Shown here: in pieces, positions 21,798-33,720 of the stretch
Layout of the letters: every line of letters begins with the position of its first letter
Numbering within the stretch: position 1 is the stretch's first letter
Assembly: GCA_030762895.1 (NCBI GenBank)
Contig: CM061065.1
Span: 73,731,676 to 73,795,675 of the forward strand
Reading direction: 5' to 3'
Source of the DNA: Sophora flavescens
Taxonomy: Eukaryota; Streptophyta; Magnoliopsida; Fabales; Fabaceae
DNA: 64,000 bases
Made by a program: the position numbers and the translations under genes
The notes under the pieces: model-generated
Seen by the model: only the letters and a program-made list of their open reading frames with translations
Database searches by the model: none
Told to the model about the DNA's origin: nothing

Positions 21798-24700
21798 TGA
21801 GACACCCCGCCGTGCCCTATTGTATTTTTAAATTAAAACCTTATTATTTATTTACTTAATCGTATGTTTATTGTTGAAAATAAGTAAAAAATAAAATTTA
21901 ATTAATAATCATATAACTTCTGTAAATATAAAACACTCCAAAGTTATATTACATAAATACACATATAATTATCCTTTATTTTACACAACACTGTTTAGGG
22001 TATCCTCTCAGTAGGATCCTGCACGGGTACTTATTTATACAAACTGCTTATAACTAGTGGGAAAAAATGTCTTATATCACTCACTGGCCCTAAACTTACT
22101 ACACTATACTATTAGGATTCGTAACTTGTTCTCTAGCGTTAGCCTCATACGGAGTGTCATCCAACTCCTCAACAACCTCTGTTTCATACAGGGTTCCATC
22201 CATCTCCTCAGCAACATATTCTTCCATCGGGTCTTCTAACGTTGTAAAGTAGACATACACAAAAATATAGAAATAGGGAGATTAGAAACAGTTCTATCAT
22301 CATAAGCGGAAAAGATTCATAGCATATAATACAATAATAGCCACAAACATGCATCCCTCACAATCTACAATCATTCATACTTTATAACATCATCCTCTAC
22401 CCTCCAACTCATGCAACTAAACCTTTATGTGACGTGGCCACCACTGATCCTGTCACACATCCCTCGTTAGGAATGTCAGTCAGCCGTCCAAGTGATGCTT
22501 TCCCAACGCCGGTGTACATTCTCATCCATGGTGAGAATGCTCATGCAAAGCAATGACACTATAGCTGCACAGTACCGTCGGTGCACACCCTGGTTCTCTC
22601 TCTCATCTCTATCAAGGGTGCTCATGCATAACAATGACACTATAGTTGCACAACTTAACTTCTAATTTGGAACGGTCCACGAGAACTTCGGACCTCGTGT
22701 ATCTCAAATACACGATTATGAACAACAATGCAATATATGATTCTCACTGACTTTTATTAATAACAACCTAGTGCCTCAAGCTTTCCTCATAACCTCCACT
22801 TACATTCTATATTACATTACTTCTATAAAATAATAGCTAGGCACCTCTAATTTATATTCAAGCTCTCACCCCAAACAAAATACCTACGAGCAACATATAT
22901 CTTCACTTAAAATTTAACCAAGCAATTTATCAAAATAGGTAGATCAAGCATAACACAGTAATCAATAAAATATTCAAACATCAAAACAAAACGTCACATG
23001 CAGTAGAGTACCTCAACCAACGTATCACAAACAGTCAATAATAAATAATCCAGACATCCTCAATATTATAAAATTAACCTAAGGTGATAAACCTACAATT
23101 CCCAAATCATCATGGGTAAAACGGAAAATTTTCCAATGCGATTTTGGTGTTGTCGATTACTCAACCACTAGTAAGGTTTAGGTCACCCTACACCATTATT
23201 ATAAATTATATACTACTTATCGGTTCCGACGATGGAATGGTTCTTTCTCCCACATAAGTTACCACCGGAAACATGAAATCGACGATCCTTGATATCCCGC
23301 CACGAGTTACCAAAACCACCTTCAACCAAATCAACAAATTAACAAATTAATCAAACAAATCTAAATATGACCATATGGTGCTAGGTTAGGCCAAGTCATA
23401 AAAATAAGGCTGGGGTTATTTTCATAATCCAATCTTTTAGATACTAATTCCCAAAGTATTAACTAGCATAGATTAAGTGTTCATAGTTAAGATTGTAAAA
23501 CATAATCCTTTAACCAACTTGGTTAGGGTTTCGGCCTCAATGAGAAAAATAGGTTAGAAATTCCTTTTTCTCATAAACTCTTGGATCTATAACCTACACA
23601 CCTTAGTTAGTTCATACAAATCATGATCTAGTTAAAGATTGAAGAAAACTTATTTTGCTCACATGACCACAAATTCGGTCAAGGCTAGAAAATAGGGCTA
23701 GGAATTTCCTTTGATTTCAAGTTTCTAGTTATAACAACTATAGGTATTAAAGAGTAAAGATCAAGTGTCATATTGTAAAAATTGAACAAAACTTCCTTTG
23801 CCTAAAAATATATAGATTCGGCCTTCAATAGATAAATAGGAAGGAAAATGATTTTGATTACATACTCTTAGATGATGATAGTAGAGGACATATTAAAATC
23901 ATATAAATTAGTTTCACATTAAGATGATTTTTCTACAATTTTCTAGAAATATTTGAAATTCTAGATCTAAGAATGAAAAACTCATGAAAACTTGATGATC
24001 ACGACTTGGAAACAGGAAAATCAATGAAGAACATGATGTTTATTTATCAAGAAGAGTAAGGTATACCTCTTAGATGTTGGAAAATTGAAAGGAATGGATC
24101 AAGTCCTTGACAAAATTGCTTAAAGTGTTCTTGAGAAAAGAGAGAGAAAATGAAGAAATGAGTGAGGGGGGACAAGGCTGCTTTTTGAGGGTTTTATAGG
24201 GGAAATTTTAGGCATCGTTTGGTTCTTAGCAATTTAATTAATGGGTTTTGTAAATATTAAATAATATAATTGTTAACTATGGTTAATAATTAACTTAACT
24301 AGGGTTACTTTGCTAACTATGGTTAATAAATATGTGGCTCACATTTAGTGGAGGGTGTGACTGATTTTAGACCACACAAACTAACCATGGTTCCTTAACC
24401 ATGGTTAAAATCGAACTTAACTTTGGTTAGGTTAAGCTAAAAGGGCATTTTGGTTATTTCACCTAAATTTACATTTAATGCTTCATAAATGCTTGGTGAG
24501 TCATGGTGGTGACTCACCCCATGGATCATCTCCTCAGGTGTCCGGTTTTGTCTCTGCACCTCCCTTCTCGACTCCGTCGGTTCCCCGATTAGGGTTTTAC
24601 GCCCGTATAAAAGCGTAATATTTCATTTTCGGCTGAAAATTTTTGAACTAACCAAACTCGTCGGAAATATGATTTAAATATAAATCATTTCATTCCCGAG

Positions 24701-25105
24701 TTAAAAATAGGTTTTCTGATCATTAAAATCTTACCGTCAGTGAAAATACAGACTGTTTTTCGTTCGAACTTTCGCCAAAATTCGCCTGAATACACATAAT
24801 ATTTTATTTCTGTTCAGAAATTTGGAAAGTAGACTTCCTCACGGACAAAATATAAAAATCTAAAAATTTCAGTTTTCGGGCCAAATTAGGGTTTTCTGTC
24901 AGTATCAAATTATACTGTCATTTAAAAAAATACAGACCGGTTTCCGTCTGAGTTTTAAACTCAAATTTTAACCAGAGCTTCCTGCCATAGAGTAAGTTGC
25001 AGATATGATTTTGTTTTCTCCAAAATCATTTCCTATGTCTCAATTAAAAATATAAATAAATATATTTTTACTGTTAAAACAACATAATTAAAACAGGCTG
25101 TTACA
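21798..25105 (-). repeat. B4 3' LTR (3.3 kb)
   Basis: It starts TGAGACACCCC and ends AGGCTGTTACA, each the inverse of the sense LTR ends. It contains no gene. The sense-strand TATA box (TATAAAA) lies at 24192-24198, about 0.9 kb from the LTR start, leaving about 2.4 kb of R and U5. Nearly all of 21798-24170 matches the other LTR at 33721-34343 plus 50988-52700. Confidence 0.85.
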
Positions 25106-25122
25106 TTACTACCCCTCTGAGA
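25106..25122 (-). promoter_or_regulatory. polypurine tract of B4
   Basis: The minus strand reads TCTCAGAGGGGTAGTAA just before the LTR start TGTAACAGCC. Confidence 0.75.
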
Positions 25123-25125
25123 AAA

Positions 25126-25145
25126 AAAATCCGTCCTCGGAATTT
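25126..25145 (-). other. stem-loop between pol remnant and polypurine tract of B4
   Basis: The sense-strand arms AAATTCCG and CGGATTTT enclose an AGGA loop with one mismatch in the stem. It is the B4 copy of the structure at 49313-49332. Confidence 0.65.
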
Positions 25146-25285
25146 ACATATCCCGTGCTTCCTTCATCTTTTCCCTTATCTTCCTAACTTGTTCGGTAGT
25201 CTGTTGCACCATATCTGGACCCAAGACTTGATTTTCACCAATCTCATACCAACATAACAGGGTCCTACACTTCCTACCATACAAA
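25146..25285 (-). pseudogene. B4 pol, integrase C-terminal fragment
   Basis: The minus strand reads like the segment of B1 at about 48715-48840 (CRTPLCWYE-like, VLGPDVVQQTTEQVRKIREKMKEA), joined directly to the stem-loop region. The chromodomain and the end of pol are deleted. It continues at 27123 on the other side of solo LTR D. Confidence 0.7.
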
Positions 25286-27122
25286 ACCTGTTAGACTCAA
25301 TGACTTATAGATTTTGATATATGACAATACAATTTAATGTGTGTGCAAGTGTTTTAGTGTCAAATTGCAAATACATGTATTAAGCAGTGATCAACAAGTT
25401 CATTAAGCAAATTCAAGGAAAATATTCAAGGAAGAACTTGAAGGAATCAAGGAGCTGCATGTAGAAATCAACAGAGCAAAGTCAAAGATCAAAAGATCAT
25501 CAAGACCAAGCTTAAAGGAGAATTTTATATTTAAGTCTTAGATGATTTGTAAGAGAAAGAAATTTCTCAGTCACAAAATAGCTCAATTAAAAAGATGCAT
25601 GAAGAAAATCAATTTTCATAACCTGCATTAAAAGGAATAAGTTTTCGTTAATGAAAATGATTTTTGGAAATAAGAAGAGGTCGTCCAACACAAGTGATAG
25701 AAGCGCTCGTCCAACACAAGTGACAGAAGCGCTCGTCCACTAAAGTGATAGAAGCGCTCGTCCACTAAAGAGATACAAGCGCTCGTCCACTAAAGTGACA
25801 GAAGTGCTCGTCCGCTGAAGTTATAGAAGCGCTCGTCCACTAAAGTGACAGAAGTGCTCGTCCACTAAAGTGATACAAGCGCTCGTCCACTAAAGTTACG
25901 GAAATGCCCGCTCACTAAAGCGATAGAAGAGCTCGTCTACTAGGTTACGTTCAACCAGTTAAAGGGGTATCCGTCCAATGATGTGGCATATGGAGCTCGT
26001 CTACTATCAACTACGAGCCCTGAGGATTGAAGACGACGCTGATGTAGAATCTTATTTCAAGAACCATAATCAAGAAAACAGATTCTGTTATCAGACCCAA
26101 ATTTGTTTTAATTGATCCTAATGACTATAACTTGTTTTCTATATATAGAGGGCTCAAAGGAACACTTTTAAGAATATCAAAAAAAGATACGCATATCATA
26201 ACATATCAGAATTACACGAAATCAATTTGAGAGATCAATTGTGAAAATCATTCATTATCTTTCTTGAGCTTATTGTGAAAAGAGTGTTTCATTCTCATAA
26301 GTGCTTCAATTTGTATATATGACTTCTGAGAGTTAGGAATCAATTTTTTTGTTCTATTTGATTGTAAATAGAGAGGGAGTTTCTTTGAGTGATTAGGGTG
26401 AGGTATCCCTAAGGAAGAACATTGAAGCTCTTCACAAGAGTGTGGTATCTCGAGGTGAAGGAGTGCACTGTGGTGTAAAGGTTTTTCAAGCTACCTGGCT
26501 AAAGCTTGTTGTGTTAGTGTGTGAAAACCCACAGGTGGAGTGGGGACTCGATGTAGGTCACAGTGGTGGTGACTGAACCAGGATAAATCTGATTGTATGG
26601 TATCTCTAAACTCAAACTCTTTAATTTCTGTCTTGCGCATATAACTGTGATCTTGATGTTCTAAGTTTTCAATTGATATCCGTTCTTGATCTGAATAAGC
26701 AGTATTGAATCTTGAGTAAACTGTAATAATAACTGTGTATTCGATTCTATTCTCAAGGATCAATATTTGAATTGAATCTTGCATCATATACTGAAACTGA
26801 AACCTACAAGTTTGTTCTTGATTGTTAATGCTTGTATCTGAAACTTGCATAACTTGTTCTTAATCTTTAAAGGCTTAATCAGTTTCTGTATTTTATTATT
26901 TTTGAGTTTTGAACCCCAACCTGTGATCTATTAATTCTGAATCAATCTTTCTTATCTTCATCATCTTCCAATTCAAGATTTTATATAAACCCTTCATTGA
27001 ATTTGTAAAAGATCCTGAGGCCACAAATTTGAAAAGTAAAGTTTTGTGAAAAGTTTTTTAAGTGGGAAAGATTTTAAGAAAACTCAATTCACCCCCCCTC
27101 TTGAGTCGTTGAAGCCAAAACA
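25286..27122. mobile_element. solo LTR D (Copia-like)
   Basis: A single LTR-like unit of about 1.84 kb, TGTTAGACTC near the start (25289) and CCAAAACA at the end, flanked by ACAAA at 25281-25285 and 27123-27127. The interrupted pol of B4 reads on across it. It has a TATA box (CTATATATAG) at about 26138-26148 and the motif CAATTCACCCCCCCTCTTG near its end, as in Copia C2, so its sense strand is plus. No internal region is present, so it arose by LTR-LTR recombination. Three extra bases (ACC) precede the TG start. The open stretch at 26491-26850 has no family motif. Confidence 0.75.
25680..25945 (+). repeat. 25-bp tandem repeat array in solo LTR D
   Basis: About 11 copies of a 25-bp unit built on GCTCGTCCACTAAAGTGA plus TAGAAGC occur head to tail, with a few substitutions each (for example CCAACACAAG for CCACTAAAG in the first two). 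It lies about 200 bp upstream of the TATA box. Confidence 0.88.
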
Positions 27123-27182
27123 ACAAAGCCTCATATGGTGCCATTCCTATACTACTGTGAAAACTATTGTTGTAAGTAAATT
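27123..27182 (-). pseudogene. B4 integrase fragment between D and CACTA
   Basis: The minus strand encodes EFTYNNSFHSSIGMAPYEA, the block after the DDE core. It is interrupted to the right by CACTA transposase sequence and to the left by solo LTR D. Confidence 0.8.
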
Positions 27183-28234
27183 CAAAAAATTAAATGAACA
27201 ATTAAATGAACCATGATGTCAAAAAATGAAGGTGGAAAATACATCTCCAGTTGGCACAAGATAATGGCTGCCTCATTTTCCAAGTCATCCAACTTTTTAG
27301 TGTCAATGACCTTGCTACATATAGCATTGAAGAATAAGCATAACCAAGTAATAGCATGTCTGACTTTTTTAGGCAAGATGTCACAAATGGCCACCGGCAG
27401 TAGTTGTTGCATCAAGACATGATAATCATGAGACTTTAAGCCAACTAATTTGAGATCTTTCATTGAGCCAAGTCTTTTGATATTTGAAGAGTAACCATGT
27501 GGCACTTTGACTCCCCGTAGACATTCACAGAAACTTTTTTTCTCTATTTTTGATAAAGTATGACATGCTGGGGGAAAATAAGTCTTCTTATCCCCCACTT
27601 TATGTGGATCTAACTGCTCTCGTATACCCATCGCAACTAGATCCAGACGAGCATTGACACCATCCTTTGTCTTGCCTTGAATGTTGAGAAGCGTTCCGAT
27701 TAAACTGTCACACACATTTTTCTCCACATGCATCACATCAATACAATGTATTACATCAAGCTTGCACCAGTATGGATGATCAAAGAAGATCGACCTCTTC
27801 TTCCATATGTTCTTCTCGGTAGCCTTCTTCTGGGTCTTCCCATAGATAACATTAGTGTTGTTCACCCTTTCATAAACTTGCTCTCCAGTCAAGGCCACCA
27901 GAGGAATTTCATTCTCCGGAAGTCCATTGAAAGCTTTTCTCAATCTAAGATAAGGATGATTACGACGGAGAAATCTCCGATGCCCAAGGTAAACTGTCTT
28001 CCTTCCATGTTCCAGTTGATGGTAACATGTGCCTTCTTCACATATTGGACATGCTTTATGCTCCTTAACACTATACCCACACAGGTCCCTGTATGCTGGA
28101 AAGTCATTGATGGTGCAAAATAACATGGCACGCAATCTGAATGTCTCACGGCAATACCCGTCGATCACATCAACGCCTTCATCCCACAACATTCTCAAGT
28201 CTTCAATCAAGGGACTCATAAACATCAATATCAT
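27183..28234 (-). pseudogene. CACTA TNP2 transposase, catalytic part (Transposase_21 family)
   Basis: An uninterrupted frame of about 350 codons on the minus strand carries hallmark blocks: SPLIEDLRMLWDEGVDV, LRAMLFCTINDFPAYRDLCG, the zinc-like HKACPICEE, YLGHRRFLRRNHPYLR, HCIDVMHVEKNVCDSLIGTL and LKSHDYHVLMQQLLPVAI. This DDE-type enzyme cuts and joins CACTA ends. The sequence stops in mid-domain at HLIVHLIF, where B4 sequence begins. A frameshift near 28215 separates it from the upstream part. Confidence 0.9.
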
Positions 28235-29364
28235 TTCCTGGCTGTTTAGGACCCGAAATCATCAAACTTAACATAATGTATTTGCGCTTCATGCACAACC
28301 AAGGAGACAGGTTATAAATTACCAAGAGAACAGGCCATGAACTATGAATACTACTTAAGTTTCCATATGGATTCATTCCATCGGTAGAAGCCAAGCCTGA
28401 GGTTTCTGGGCTCATTGCCGAAATCCAGAAACAAACTATCAATTCTCTTCCATTGCAAAGAATCGACCAGATGGCGATGCTGTCCATCACACTTCCTCTC
28501 ATCTGCGTGCCATCTAATGTTCTTTGATTCATTTACATTAGCAAACAAACACTTGAACCGCAAAATCACTGGAAGATACCATAACACCTACACAGGAGGA
28601 CCTTTGGTGACCACATCACAACTAGAATCACCATCCTTCACTTTGTAGCGTGATACCCCACACCTGGGGCACTCATGCATCTCTTCAAACTCTTTCCTGT
28701 ACAATATGCAATCATTGGGGCAAGCGTTCATTTTCTTATACTCCATACCCATCGGACACAATATCTTCTTCGCCTCATAGTTTCGAGATGGCAATGTGTT
28801 ACCTTCTGGAAGCATATCTTTCAACAACTCAAGCAATTCGGTAAAGCTTTTATCGCTCCACCCATTTCTCGCCTTCACATTGAACAATATTAACACCGCT
28901 GACAACCGTGTGAAATTAGTGCACCCCGGATACAAAGCCACTTCCGCATCACTGCACAAAGTATCATACACATGTGCGCACCGAAAAGACTCTTGCCCAA
29001 CATCACATATAATGTCCTCTAGTCCATCGTCCATATCCACGTCATCAACTTCCTCTCTATCCGACACCCTTGGCCTGTCTAACGATTCATCATGACATAT
29101 CCATGTTGTATAACTCTTGCAAATCCCCTCACAAATAAGATGATCACGTATCTCCTCAGCTTCTAGTCGTCTCCCATTCAAATAGTTAACACAAGGACAA
29201 TAAAACCTTCCGTTACCACTATCAGGAGCATTTGTTTTTGTAAACTGTAGAAAATATTCCACTCCATTCTCATACTCATCACTTGTCCGTCTAGCATTCA
29301 TCCTACTACGATCCATGACTAAAACCAATAACTTCATACGTAGTCCAACATATTCATCAACCAC
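28235..29364 (-). pseudogene. CACTA transposase, N-terminal part with Transpos_assoc domain
   Basis: The minus-strand N-terminus includes MDRSRMNARR, the Transpos_assoc pattern FYCPCVNYLNGRR and then IRDHLICEGICKSYTTWICHDE. Later come FTELLELLKDMLPEGNTLPSRNYEAKK, CPNDCILYRKEFEEMHECPRCGVSRYK. A TAG at about 28585-28587 and a frameshift near 28400 interrupt it before the catalytic half. The first usable ATG of the domain is at about 29314-29316; an upstream ATG at 29362 adds a short leader. Confidence 0.87.
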
Positions 29365-30866
29365 TTCTTATGACAGGGTAAGGCCCTATCCCATTCGAGA
29401 AGAAACTTTTTCAACATTCGATTAATAGTTAGTCCTTAACTCTCATGCTCATACTCGACGAAATTTCGGCAGCATTTCCCTTCGGTCTCCGACGTACACG
29501 ACTTGAACGCGATGACATCCACCACGATAAAGTATGCACCCGGAGAACGAAAGGAAATGTATCAATCCGAACTTTCATCAAGTATATAACATTAGAATCA
29601 ATGAATAACTATTTTAACTGAATGAAGAAAAAGTTTTTCCCAAACTGTCCAACTTTGGACAATTCAAGATCCAATACAATGAGCGGTACATTAAGCACGT
29701 GCACGCGTGCTCATTAGTATTACATCTCAAACGGGAAACTAAGGATTTACTAATTAATTAACATTAAGAAAATTAATAAAACACTCCAATCCCTAAATTA
29801 AAGCAAACAAAAATCAAAATAAGCAATAGTTAATATACCAGCTGCTTTTTTAAGTCACAAACTGGAAATAATAACAAAATAACTGTCTAAAGGCATTGAC
29901 AATTAATAGTCATCTTTGAAGAGTTGTAGGATAAGTAAAGAATTCCATAATTTGAACTTAAAAAATTCAACCACCAGTTAGACTCAAATAATCAAAGTCA
30001 GATTCAAACAAAGACTAATAACACCCCTGATAATCAAAAACCGCAAAGCAATAGGTAATAATTACCCACCCTCAAATGAGGGCAAAACTATTCATGAAAA
30101 AACTTTACATAACATGAAGAAAACTCATCACTGTAGTTTTGAACACATTTTTAAGCACACACCAAACTTACAACAAATCCCACATAGCATTGGATAAAAA
30201 AAAAATAACTCGGCATTCATGATAATTCAATCCCAATCAACAAAAAATCAACAACTTCCAATTCATTTACTTTTATCCAAAACAAAAAATTGAAAAACCA
30301 TTGCCGACCAAAGTTAAGGTTCAAAGTAAATATTGTACTTTGCAAGGAATGAGGGCAAGATAGGTAACAACTGAAGGGAAAGCTTGAACCACAAATGTGA
30401 CCACTAACCAGTACCACAACAAGCCCTTTGTACAACCCTGAAATGAGAAAATTTAGTCAAAAAATCGAAATGGGTTGAAGAAGCTTCCATTGTACTTTCC
30501 CAATGCTCAGATTCCTTAGAAACATGGTATAACAGGTGCATTACCTGAGATGACTAAGCGGCGGATCAAGCAGAGCAAATGACGGAGCAGGTGGAACAAG
30601 CATCAGACAGTGGGCTTCGAGGCTACAGGAAGCGGCGGAGCAAACGAAGGCTACAGGGTCACGACACGAAGTGGTGGAGCAAGCGGAGGGGCTTCGAGGC
30701 TGAGGTGACAACGGAGGACAGGGCCGAGCGAGCAAGAATGGAGGTGTGAGGGTGTGAGGGTTACGGAGCGTGCATGCAACAGAGAAAATATTGGGTTTCA
30801 GACATTTAGTGGTAGCGCACAAGAGAGGAATTGGAGGGATGAATAAATGAAAACAAAATGAAAATA
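29365..30866 (-). other. CACTA 5' leader and untranslated region
   Basis: I see no protein family motif here. Part of it (30540-30830) is C-rich on the minus strand, with Pro/Ser-rich open frames that look accidental. It probably holds the transposase promoter, leader and one or more introns. Confidence 0.45.
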
Positions 30867-31310
30867 CACATCGGTTATATCCAAAACCGATGTGTTATAT
30901 TACTTTTCCACATCGGTTAACAACAAAAACCGATGTTAAAAATGTTGCTGCTTAAAAAAATTCAATTTTTTTTGTTCAATCTTCCACATCGGTTATAATA
31001 AAATCGATGTGTAATCTTATGGCTGATTAAATTTTTTTTTTGTTTCCCTTTTCCACATCAGTTATCGTAAAACCGATGTCTATAATTGACGTTTTTCATT
31101 ATTCCACATCGGTTATACTAAAACCGATGTCTAATCTTATGTCTGATAATTTTTTTTTTTGGTTTCACTTTTCCACATTGGTTTTTATAAAAACCGATGT
31201 TAAATATTTTTATCACATCGGTTTTTATTATAACCGATGTTAAAATATTTCAGTTTAATTTCAAAAATGCCACCGCCTCCTTTTTCACATCGGTTTTGTT
31301 AAAACCGGTG
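30867..31310 (-). repeat. subterminal hairpin array of the CACTA element
   Basis: Eight inverted repeats with arms ACATCGGTT and AACCGATGT sit at 30867-30894, 30910-30936, 30986-31010, 31055-31079, 31106-31130, 31175-31200, 31214-31240 and 31286-31310. A further half-copy is at about 31318-31325. Such short repeats bind the transposase in CACTA elements. Confidence 0.9.
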
Positions 31311-31330
31311 TTAAAAACCCGATGTTAAAT

Positions 31331-31348
31331 GCATATTTTGCACTAGTA
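31331..31348 (-). repeat. CACTA terminal inverted repeat (one end)
   Basis: The minus strand starts TACTAGTGCAAAATATGC. The first base is T rather than C, so the end is mutated or the boundary is one base off. The partner end is absent. Confidence 0.65.
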
Positions 31349-31667
31349 TAAGGATGTCGTCGATGAACACAACAACAAACTTATCAAGGATCGGTCTAAA
31401 TATCATGTTCATATAATCCATGAACACTGCTGGCGCGTTAGTCACACTGAACGACATAACTAAATACTCGTAACGTCCATACCTTGTCCTAAAAGCCGTT
31501 TTGAGTATATCTTCCTTCCTTGCAGAAATATGATGGTATCCTGATCTCAAATCAATCTTGGAAAATATTGCTGCTCCTTTCAATTGACCCATTAGATCAT
31601 CTATTCTAGGCAACCGATACTTATTCTTAATTGTTACCTTGTTCAACTGTCTATAATCCGTGCACAA
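31349..31667 (-). pseudogene. B4 reverse transcriptase, core part
   Basis: The minus strand shows CTDYRQLNKVTIKNKYRLPRI, FSKIDLRSGYHHI, KTAFRTRYGRYEYLVM and NAPAVFMDYMN, ending in VVVFIDDIL where the CACTA begins. The catalytic FIDD is still present but everything after it is gone. A frameshift near 31670-31690 separates it from the RT N-terminus (SPWGALVLFVKKKDG). Confidence 0.88.
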
Positions 31668-32482
31668 GCACTTCCATCTTTCTTCTTAACAAACAACACC
31701 AGAGCTCCCCACGGTGAAACACTCGGTCTTATGAACTCTTTTCCCAACATGTCATCCAACTGTTTCTTTAACTCCACCAATTCTATAGGTGACATCCGAT
31801 AAGGCTCCATAGATATAGGTCATGTCCCTGGTACACGATCTATGGTGGATTCCACTTCTCGCTCTGGTGGCAAACCTGGAACGTCAGGAGGGAAAACTTC
31901 AGGAAACTCTTTCACAATAGGCATAGAATCTATACTAGGAGTCTTATTAGTTTCCATAGCGAACAGCATCACGTACTATCGAGAATCCTCACTCCTTATG
32001 GATACTCCTTCTTTGGCAGAGACTACACTGGAAGACTCAAGAAATGATAAGGTTTTACTTGAACAATCTAGCATTACGTGGTTAGCCGAAAGCCAATCGA
32101 TGCCAAGAATAACATTTATCTGTTGCATAGGCAAACAGACAAGGTCTGCAATAAATGTCCTATTCTCAACATCTATAGGACACTGTAAACAAACAGACAT
32201 AGTAGTCAAAGGATTACTAGTTGGAGTAGATACTGTAAGGGTATAAGGTAATTGAGAAACAGTTAATTTTAATTGATCCACACACTCATACGAAATAAAT
32301 GAATTCGTAGTGCCTAAGTCAAATAACACATACGAGAGTCTACCAGCTATCAAACACATACCTTGTTTAAGATCAGCAGATTGAGAGGATTCAGCTCCCC
32401 TCATGGTAAACACTCTTCCAGTGGCCTGAGGTCTTGCTCCCTGTCGTCCTGTTGTTGTGACTCCTCTTCCATCTCCACCCAA
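31668..32482 (-). pseudogene. B4 protease and pre-RT linker
   Basis: Minus-strand motifs: GMCLIAGRLSYVLFDLGTTNSF, then VCLPMQQINVILGIDWLSAN, then EFPEVFPPDVPGLPPEREVE and PYRMSPIEL. The retropepsin site reads D-L-G where B1 has D-S-G, so the catalytic motif has lost its Ser. A TAA near 31975 and another stop near 31822 break the frame. Confidence 0.85.
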
Positions 32483-33490
32483 TTGCCTCCATTTCCTCTA
32501 CCTGTAGCTATCGGCTGTTTCCTAGCCTGCTGTCTGCAATCCCAGGCCATATGACCTATTTTCCCACAGCGAAAACAACTAGGTCGCTCCTTGCAGTCTC
32601 TAAGATAATGCGATCCTCCGCATCTGAAACAAGCTAAGCCTTGCTGCTGTTGACCCGCTCTAACCAGTGGTGCTGGTGGTAGGACCTCAAATCCTCAGTT
32701 GTTTCTGCTCATTAGCCAGCCTCTGATCTATACTTTCGATCGCACTGCATCTTTCCACCAGCTCTAGAAAACTCTGGATATCGAGAGATACTATAGCCCT
32801 CTGGAGTTCAAGTCGGAGTCCTTCCTCAAACCTTCTACATTTCCAATCTTCATATGGGAATCTCTGATAAAATTCGGAATGCTCAATTAGAGCCTTAAAC
32901 CGTGAAGCATAATCTCCAACAGTCAAGTTGCCTTATTTGAGACTCGTGATTTCTCTCTCATTCTCGCATCGAACTAGACACGGAGAATACTTCTAAAAAA
33001 AGTAGTCACTAAACAGCTGCCAGTTGATAAATCTGCCTTCGGCCTCCAGCAATCTTCGCCTGCCTCTCCACCAAGACTCTGCTCCTCCAGTTAGGATGAA
33101 GGCAGCATACATCATTTTCCTATCCTCTCTGCAGCGCATGGTATCGAATATCTTCTCGATCTCTTGTACCCACCATTCTGCCTTCTCTAGATCATTATCT
33201 CTTCGGAATTGGGGTGGCTTCCCTTTCTGGAAAGTAGTCATTCCTGCATCTTTAGCTGCTGCAGCTCTCCTTTGATTCTGTTGTTCCTGTTGCTCTTTGT
33301 TCATCTACAGCATCTCAACATTCTACTGTGTTTGTAATAACAGAGCAGTAGCTATGTTTTTCATGGTATCTTGAGTCTCAGATGACTCTCCTCCACTTCC
33401 AGTATGATTAGTTTCCACATTGTCAGCTCCAACAATTCTTTCAGGAGTTATGTCACCACTATCGATCGGACATCCTCTTCCACGAGTCAT
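32483..33490 (-). pseudogene. B4 gag
   Basis: The start ATG is at 33488-33490, followed by TRGRGCPIDSGDITPERIVG, as in B1. The retrotransposon gag domain follows: QEIEKIFDTMRC, AAFILTGGAESWWRGRRR, VGDYASRFKALIEHSEFYQRFP and FEEGLRLELQRAI. Two CCHC knuckles lie near 32520-32645 (CFRCGGSHYLRDC and CFRCGKIGHMAWDC). Stops at about 33320, 33305, 32990, 32935 and 32684 interrupt a single frame. Confidence 0.87.
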
Positions 33491-33703
33491 GATTCTGTAA
33501 AAGAAATCATTTGCTCTTATTAGTATGACATATAATACCCCATATACAAGTATATAAATACCATATGCCACACTAATGTTAATTATTGCATCAGATTTGG
33601 ACACACTACCCAACTTCTAAGCATAGTTAAAATCCGATATGGACTCAACTAGACACGGCCAGTAATAACATCCTAGACCTCACAGTCCGATTAGAATCGA
33701 ACT

Positions 33704-33715
33704 GCTTTGATACCA
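33704..33715 (-). promoter_or_regulatory. primer binding site of B4
   Basis: The minus strand reads TGGTATCAAAGC, one change from the initiator methionine tRNA site, five bases inside the LTR. Confidence 0.75.
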
Positions 33716-33720
33716 CCAAA

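Larger units (their letters stand above)
27183..31348 (-). mobile_element. CACTA (En/Spm) transposon, 5' half
   Basis: The right end at 31348 reads on the minus strand TACTAGTGCAAAATATGC, a CACTA-type end with its first base changed. Behind it lie subterminal hairpins (30867-31310), a leader, and a TNP2-type transposase that breaks off in mid-protein at 27183. The second end is missing and about 1.3 kb of the host pol is gone, so insertion was followed by deletion. The right border falls within the FIDDIL motif of B4 RT. Confidence 0.85.

Noticed and set aside
25680..25945. Possible satellite DNA or CRISPR-like array
   Set aside because: Direct 25-bp units without spacers, confined to one solo LTR; an ordinary LTR tandem repeat.
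30867..31310. Possible CRISPR-like array, because short repeats are evenly spaced
   Set aside because: The repeats are inverted pairs at a CACTA transposon end in a plant sequence, with no cas genes; subterminal repeats explain them.
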